Origin: Aspidiotus rigidus
Lineage: Eukaryota; Arthropoda; Insecta; Hemiptera; Diaspididae
DNA length: 64,000 nucleotides
Direction: 5' to 3'
NCBI GenBank assembly: GCA_035079385.1
Contig: JAVHKY010000037.1
Span: 744,001-808,000, forward strand
The notes under the pieces: generated by a model
The model's input: the letters and a program-made list of their open reading frames with translations, nothing else
Databases searched by the model: none
Told to the model about the DNA's origin: nothing
Part shown: in pieces, positions 58,691 to 64,000 of the stretch
How the letters are laid out: the number at the start of each line of letters is the position of its first letter
Numbering within the stretch: the first letter of the stretch is position 1
Made by a program: the position numbers and the translations under genes

Positions 58691-60820
58691 GCTGTAGATT
58701 CTAGCATAGAAAAATAGCTTACTGGTCAAAATGGAAACTTCGAGTAGATACGCAGAGTGAATTTCATCAGTTCGGTTTGTATCAAGTCATAAAAATTGCG
58801 AAGAGGAAATCTTCCGTTTGAAACAATCAAAACATTACAACCTCACCTGTTCTCCAAAATAATAGGGAAGTTAATTTTAATTATCATTTCCTATTCCTGT
58901 TACTATGCAAAATACGTACTAACTACCGCAGCACGCGCATAAATCTATAAATTTCCTACAGCGAAGAAAGACTGAATCGCTATAATTTTCTTCAGTCGTA
59001 AAAATAATCAATTGCTAGTGTATTTAAAATCAAGAATATTTCCAAGTTTGAAAACGTTTACCTTTAGGTACTGCTAGGGTGAAGTATTTGAATTCCAAAT
59101 AAACGCACAATAGAATGAATAATTCAAAAACAAAATGGTAAAAATATTATCTGACTAATCAATCATGAAAAAGAAGGAGAATTGTCTGTCCTTAATCTAC
59201 CAAATAGTTTCTAGAAATGAGCAAAAACTGATCAGATCTAGTTGGTGACCACTTGCAATGAACTCTGCGTCTTGCAGCATCCACACACTCCTGCACCGGA
59301 AGGGGGCGTACCATTCTCTGTAGAATATCAGCCTGGCAAAATATACGTCTCTTCATCAATAATGTCGATAACTACGAAAACAATTAATAATGAAAAATTT
59401 CTCTTCTGGCTTTCCTCTCTTTTTCCTCGAATTTCGCACTTTATTGTATTTTTAATATGTATTGCATTCGTACGCAAAAATAACATCATACGAACACCCT
59501 AAAGACGCTAACGTAAGTGTCGGACGAAAACTGCATACTAATTTCTGTACACACAAGCTCGGACGATTTTCTCGCCATGTGTATCAACTTACAATTGAAA
59601 ATGTGTAAGTATAAGAAGCAATTACAGAGTAAAAACAAATAACGATGTAAAAAAAATTATTCCCTTCGTTGAATGTTTCGAATAAATTTGCGGGAAAATC
59701 ATGAGGTATATAAAGCGAAATTTCGCGAAAACAAAACTGGAGACGCAAGAATTCTCATCTGTCATCATCCATCAAAACTATTCCTGAATTTATATGCACG
59801 CAATACGAAATAAGAAATATCTTTCAAGGTCGTCAGCGTCTCACTTAATTAAAAATATCATTCTTAAAATTTGCCAACCTACACCTACCTAGATGATGAT
59901 AGACGGAATTGGTCATATTATTTCTGATACGTGGGACGGAATAGGAGTTTTCAATTATTCCCGAAAATAATGATTTAATGGTTGTTTTTCCGAGCAACCG
60001 ATCAGACTGGTAAAATATCTCACATTTTCTTATTTAGCAAAATGAATTCTGTAGGACAAACAACAAACGTGGGCCAACTTTTTGAAAAATAAGCGAACGT
60101 TTTTCCGTGTTCCATACCATATAGTAGGCTGATAAAATTTTCTGAGGATTTAAGAACAAGAAAGGAAAGAAAACAAGATAATGAAAGGCAGAAAGTTCAG
60201 AAACTCGATGAAATACTAGATGAGGTAGGTAGATGATATCCTAACTGTGGGGTCCGGCACTAATAGACGGGTAGACCAATTTCTTCGAAAACTGATGCGA
60301 TTAATGAGCGCATCAAATTAACAGTGAGACCATCAATTATTCAGACGTAACAGTGACGTTAGAGAACAATTTCGAAAATTTCAGAAGGAAATTGAAAAAT
60401 AAAGAATTATTAATATTTCAATATGAAGTCAATAAATCTCTGACTTATAGATTACCTATCTACATAATTCTTGCTGTCGTTTAACAAAACACGACGCGAC
60501 GGCTTCCTCAACGAAGTTGAACCAGGAATGCCGGGATCCTGTTCTATGAGTCAAATTGGTTTTGAGAATTCAAGCAAACCTAGACCTACCGTACTATAAA
60601 CCTAGTATAATTAACTTTTTAATTGAGGCGACCTTTTTTATGGGAGTCACTAGTGTGCATTCTCATTCCTCTACAGCTTGCACTTTGTTCCTCACCACCT
60701 TGATGGTTTTTCCTCATCAGCTCGAGTTCTGGGCGCATTTTTTCTTCAGTGGTTTCCCCGGTAGGTCTAATCCACTTAGATATCCAAAGCTTCTCCAAGT
60801 TCTCCTTCTATTTGATAGAG
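58691..60820. other. Intergenic region without recognised gene
   Basis: AT-rich. Open frames at 59242-59502 (+, with a hydrophobic C-terminal stretch and PAPEGGVPFSVEYQPGKIY near its start) and 60556-61029 (+) were examined and not assigned. A short exon of an unknown gene at about 59250-59360 cannot be excluded. Confidence 0.4.
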
Positions 60821-60824
60821 CTCG

Positions 60825-61030
60825 GCCACTCCTATCATATAAAGCTGACATTTTTTCAAGTCCCCCTCCCGGAGGTCGAAATTATTCTAAGTCTCTCTTT
60901 TATCGTAAATGGCTTCAGAGGCGGAATGTTTCCAAATCCCTCAGCTATCAAATATGGCTCGAGGGTAGAAATTTTTCCAAGTTTTTTATTGGACGGCGCA
61001 CGGCAAATTTCTCAAAAAACTCCTATTGAA
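60825..61030 (-). repeat. GACTTGG satellite units, inverted orientation
   Basis: Four degenerate units containing CTCCTATCATAT, AAGTCCCCCTCC and GGCTCGAGGGTAGAAA are followed by GACGGCGCACGGCAAATTTC. They are the inverse of 54720-54802. Confidence 0.7.
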
Positions 61031-61069
61031 AGGTAAAGAGACCATCAAGTATTTGGACCTAAAACTTAC
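61031..61069 (+). pseudogene. PLE-C reverse-transcriptase fragment, left of PLE-B
   Basis: Reads GKETIKYLDLKLT and is cut by PLE-B at the 11-bp duplication CTAAAACTTAC. Its frame continues at 63344. Confidence 0.75.
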
Positions 61070-61107
61070 TGAAAAAGGGTTTTTCAATGGTACAAATCTA
61101 CTTTATT

Positions 61108-61164
61108 AGTTGCTTATACAAGAGTACTTTCGGGTGTTATCCCATCATCAGTTGTGTCGCAACT
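61108..61164 (-). ncRNA. Hammerhead-ribozyme-like core, PLE-B left arm
   Basis: Minus-strand copy of the motif described for 63198-63254, with identical core bases: CTGATGA, GGG/CCC stem II, GAAA and the self-complementary AGTACT before the cleavage C. Confidence 0.75.
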
Positions 61165-61487
61165 GGAGAATAAGGCCTTAACCATGAGTTTTTATGGTAT
61201 AACACTGTGATCTATTGGCTATAACAATGCTGTGTTGTGATTGGTTCACTTCTTAGAAACTTATTCTTACAATAATATGACATTGTGTTCTTATTGGCTA
61301 AAACATACTGCTTTGTGATTGGTTCAATCTATTGTTCTAAATGCTGCGTTTCTATTGGCTACCTGTATTCCTGCCATCTCATTGGTTGGTTCCGTTCTTC
61401 TTCTCTTGTCCAATCACCAGGCCGAATAATTTTTCGCTGTCAAATGTGATTACATTGTTCAAGAGGCAGGCTTTCTTCCTCTTAGCT

Positions 61488-61564
61488 TTTGCATGTGGGT
61501 CTAGAGGACTTGGAAAAATTTCGACTATCCAGCCTTTATTTATTTAATTATTTAATTATTTAAT

Positions 61565-61596
<32 letters not shown>

Positions 61597-62168
61597 TTAT
61601 TAATTCTTCTACTAGGTCAAGTGTTCGTGAGATATTATTCGTTTACCCCATTACCTATCTTGGCGTCGTATAAGTCTTGTATGAGAAATATTTTGAGGTA
61701 ATTGTGGGTGTTTTATATTTTGAGGTATCAACTTTCGTGGGGCGAACGAGCGATCTCGCAGTTGTATTGGAATGTTATGAGAAAATTCAAGTCTTCTATG
61801 AGAAATATGAGGTAGCGCGAACTCGCTCCGCTCGTTCGCCCCCTGTCTCGCTGTTGTATTGGAATGGTATGAGACAATTCAAGTCTAGGGGACTTGGAAA
61901 AATTTCGACTATCCAGCCATATATGATAGGAAGAGGGACTTAGAAAACTTTCTAATTATTAATTATATTAATTATTTAATTATTTATTTATTTATTTAAT
62001 TATTCAATTATTAATTAATTAATTATTTATTATTATTACGCGGGGTGTACTCGCGAATTTCTGAATCACCCACGGGGTAGAGATTTCTCTTGACGGGGGG
62101 GGGGGGGGGGTGTACTCGCGAGTTTCAAAATCGGGGTCCGGCGAGAGAAAAGACATGGAACATGTCAA
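61488..62168. repeat. Satellite-rich module S, copy in PLE-B
   Basis: Carries one CTAGGTCAAGTGTTCGTGAG unit (about 61612), one GAGGTAGCGCGAACTCGCTC block, the GACTTGGAAAAATTTCGACT satellite twice, TTTA/TTAA tracts, one ACGCGGGGTGTACTCGCGAA unit and the G-run. It ends GGCGAGAGAAAAGACATGGA ACATGTCAAAA, exactly as the PLE-A copy does. It is shorter than the PLE-A copy mainly because it has fewer units. Confidence 0.75.
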
Positions 62169-62982
62169 AAGGCAATGAGACCATCAACTATTTGGACCTT
62201 ACACTCACAATGGAGAACAATAGGATAGAATACAAAATCTACAGGAAGCTGACGCATACTGACAGCATCATCCCAAATGACTCCTACCACCACCCTAGGC
62301 ACAAGTTAGCGGCAATCCAGAACTACTGCTATCGGGCAATCTCTATCCTCAAGAAAAGAGGAACGAAATCGAGATAGTAAAGCAGATCGCAGAAGCCAAT
62401 GGCTACCGGAGATGTGTGGTGGAGAGAGTCTTTGGGAAAATGGAAACAAAGAAAGGAACCCATGATAGCATAGTGAGAAAGTACTCCGGATCGATACCAT
62501 ATATAGGAAAGTACACAAACAAGGTGATAAAGGCGTTCAATGGCTACGATGTGAATGTGGGTACCCAGAATAACCAACCCATGGTGAAGAGAATCAGCAA
62601 TGACCAGACGGAACAAAAGGACAAGGAATGCTTGAGCGGAGTGTACAAGCTCAGTTGTGAACAGTGCGAGGGGATCTATATCGGCGAGACTGGGAGAAAG
62701 TTTGAGATCAGGAGAAAGGAGCACAAAACGTCGAGGGAGAAAGAAGATGGCAAGTCACTGTTTGGGAAACACTGTAACGAGAAAAACCAAGATGGAGAGG
62801 GAATATTTGAAGTCATACACGTAGAGAATCGCACAAAGAGAAGAAAACTCTGGGAACAAATGGAGATTGCAAAAGCCAAGAGGGAGAAAGCCTGCCTCTT
62901 GAATAATGTAATCACATTTGACAGCGAAAAATTATTCGGCCTGGTGATTGGACGAGAGAAGAAGAATGGAACCAACCAATGA
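62169..62982 (+). pseudogene. PLE-B RT end and GIY-YIG endonuclease
   Basis: 62169-62375 reads GNETINYLDLTLTMENNRIE and YKIYRKLTHTDSIIPNDSYH, the last RT segment. After a frameshift at about 62360 the frame 62377-62982 continues EIVKQIAEANGY. The nuclease follows: LSGVYKLSCEQCEGIYIGET, GRKFEIRRKEHK, FGKHCNEK, LWEQMEIAKAKREKACLLNN. Both GIY-YIG blocks, the CxxC pair and the conserved Arg are present. The RT catalytic domain is absent (5' truncation at module S), so the copy is dead. Confidence 0.85.
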
Positions 62983-63197
62983 GACGGCAGGAATCCAGGT
63001 AGCCAATAGAAACGCAGCATTTAGAACAATAGATTGGACCAATCACAAAGCAGTATGTTTTAGCCAATAAGAACACAATGTCATATTATTGTAAGAATAA
63101 GTTTCTAAGAAGTGAACCAATCACAATACAGCATTGTTATAGCCAATAAGATCACAGTGTTATACTATAGAAACTCATGGTTAGGGCCTTGTTCTTC

Positions 63198-63254
63198 AGT
63201 TGCGACACAACTGATGATGGGATAACACCCGAAAGTACTCTTGTATAAGCAACT
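63198..63254 (+). ncRNA. Hammerhead-ribozyme-like core, PLE-B right arm
   Basis: Stem I outer strand AGTTGC, inner ACAA, core CTGATGA (63211-63217), one extra T, stem II GGG/CCC with loop ATAACA, GAAA (63231-63234), AGTACT as a self-complementary stem III, cleavage after C63240, then TTGT and GCAACT closing stem I (4 + 6 pairs around an internal loop). All invariant bases are in place. Confidence 0.8.
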
Positions 63255-63343
63255 AATAAAGTAGATTTGTACAATATTGAAAAACCCTTTTTCAATAACA
63301 GTGCTCTACTTACACCTCACCCACTCATTATGAGTTCCGATAA

Positions 63344-63720
63344 CTAAAACTTACACTGGAAAACAACTGGATGGAATACAAAATCTACAGAAGTTCACCG
63401 CACACCGATACCAACATCCCAAACGACTGCTCACAAGTTAGCGGTAATCCAAAATTACTGCTATCGAGCAATCACTTTCCCAAAGAACACGAAGAGAAGC
63501 GGAAAGAAATTGAGATAGTGAAGCAGATCGCAGCAGCCCACAGCTATTCTAGAAGCGCTGTCGAGGAAGTCCTCGGGAAAATGGAAGTAAAGTAGGAAAT
63601 CTATGAGAACACAGTGAGGGAGTACTCCGGATCAGTACCATGTATTAGTGTAGACAAATTAGGAGGATATGAGTGAAGAAATACTATTATAACGCTACAA
63701 GAAACGGAGGATAGCGATAT
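63344..63720 (+). pseudogene. PLE-C RT end, right of PLE-B
   Basis: Continues the frame broken at 61069: LKLTLENNWMEYKIY, then SSPHTDTNIPNDC, EIVKQIAAAHSYSRSAVEEV, LGKMEVK and a stop, then REYSGSVPC in the same frame. It is closely related to PLE-B (ENNRIEYKIYR, EIVKQIAEANGY). It decays beyond about 63660, before the nuclease. Confidence 0.75.
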
Positions 63721-64000
63721 CTATACGAGCGGTTAGGAGACCCGAGCCTTGGCGAGGGCCGCCATTTAGCGCAAGTTCATCGCTTTCCTCCGTTCCGAAA
63801 AAAATATTCCCACATGGCAAACGTTTTGTCGCTAAAATTGTTTAGAATGTAGTCCTAAACGATATAATATTCAAATTCCCGCGCTTCATTCCTGGAGCTG
63901 TTGACATTTTTAGTGTCTTCACCGGCACCTCCCCCTCCCTATCATATTAATCCTTTCCTACAATAATATGAAATTATAATTAAGATTATATCCAATCTAA
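63721..64000. other. Right edge, unassigned
   Basis: No gene or repeat recognised except a CCCCTCCCTATCATATTAAT stretch that may be a satellite remnant. Confidence 0.35.

Larger units (their letters stand above)
61070..63343. mobile_element. PLE-B: composite Penelope-like insertion nested in PLE-C
   Basis: Bounded by CTAAAACTTAC at 61059-61069 and 63344-63354. The left arm (61070-61487, minus orientation) holds the 3' end and terminal repeat. The right arm (62169-63343, plus) holds the RT end, the nuclease and the same 3' end in inverse orientation, so the ends form a roughly 400 bp inverted repeat (GAAAAAGGGTTTTTCAAT against ATTGAAAAACCCTTTTTC). Module S (61488-62168) lies between the arms. 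The layout repeats that of PLE-A with a different PLE family. Confidence 0.8.

Overview
This is a roughly 64 kb piece of an AT-rich animal genome. It has spliced genes with GT-AG introns, dispersed TAGGTA/ACCTAC-type microsatellites and several classes of eukaryotic transposons. The gene content (belle/DDX3-type helicase, RpL8, TRIP13/Pch2, MsrB, a Der p 7-like secreted protein, a cholinesterase-like secreted protein) and the repeat style suggest an insect, perhaps a hemipteran. That assignment is inference, not shown by the sequence.

Left part (1-6.9 kb): decayed LTR retroelements. There is the end of a copia-type RNase H with its 3' LTR, and a broken Ty3/Gypsy integrase. Gene-dense middle (7-37.3 kb): a Grp7-allergen/JHBP-like secreted protein (+); MsrB (-), whose first intron carries five related C/D-box snoRNA candidates; TRIP13 (+), sharing a roughly 750 bp upstream region with MsrB; an 11-exon cholinesterase-like gene (-) whose nucleophile serine position is glycine and whose second intron hosts a LINE remnant; RpL8 (-), with a possible C/D snoRNA in an intron; a very small Fcf2/DNTTIP2-like gene (-); and belle/DDX3 (-, 12 exons). 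I reconstructed exon borders by hand from splice sites, phase and family conservation. Reading phases close exactly for all seven spliced genes.

Right part (37.3-64 kb): repeat-rich. Two Penelope-like elements (PLE-A, 43.7-49.6 kb; PLE-B, 61.1-63.3 kb) are arranged as inverted arms with their 3' ends facing outward. Each is bounded by a recognisable target-site duplication (12 bp and 11 bp), and each arm ends in a repeat containing a hammerhead-ribozyme-like core, five cores in all. Both composites contain a satellite-rich DNA module (called S here) ending in the same sequence. PLE-B is nested in a third Penelope copy whose reading frame is continuous across the insertion. Between them lie a complete intronless P4-ATPase (ATP8A-like flippase) and a roughly 3 kb foldback element made of inverted tandem repeats, inserted at TA in a satellite, itself inside an R1-like LINE remnant.

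No operons, CRISPR arrays or rRNA were seen, and no convincing tRNA gene. The most interesting signals are the intronic snoRNA cluster and the ribozyme-bearing PLE composites.
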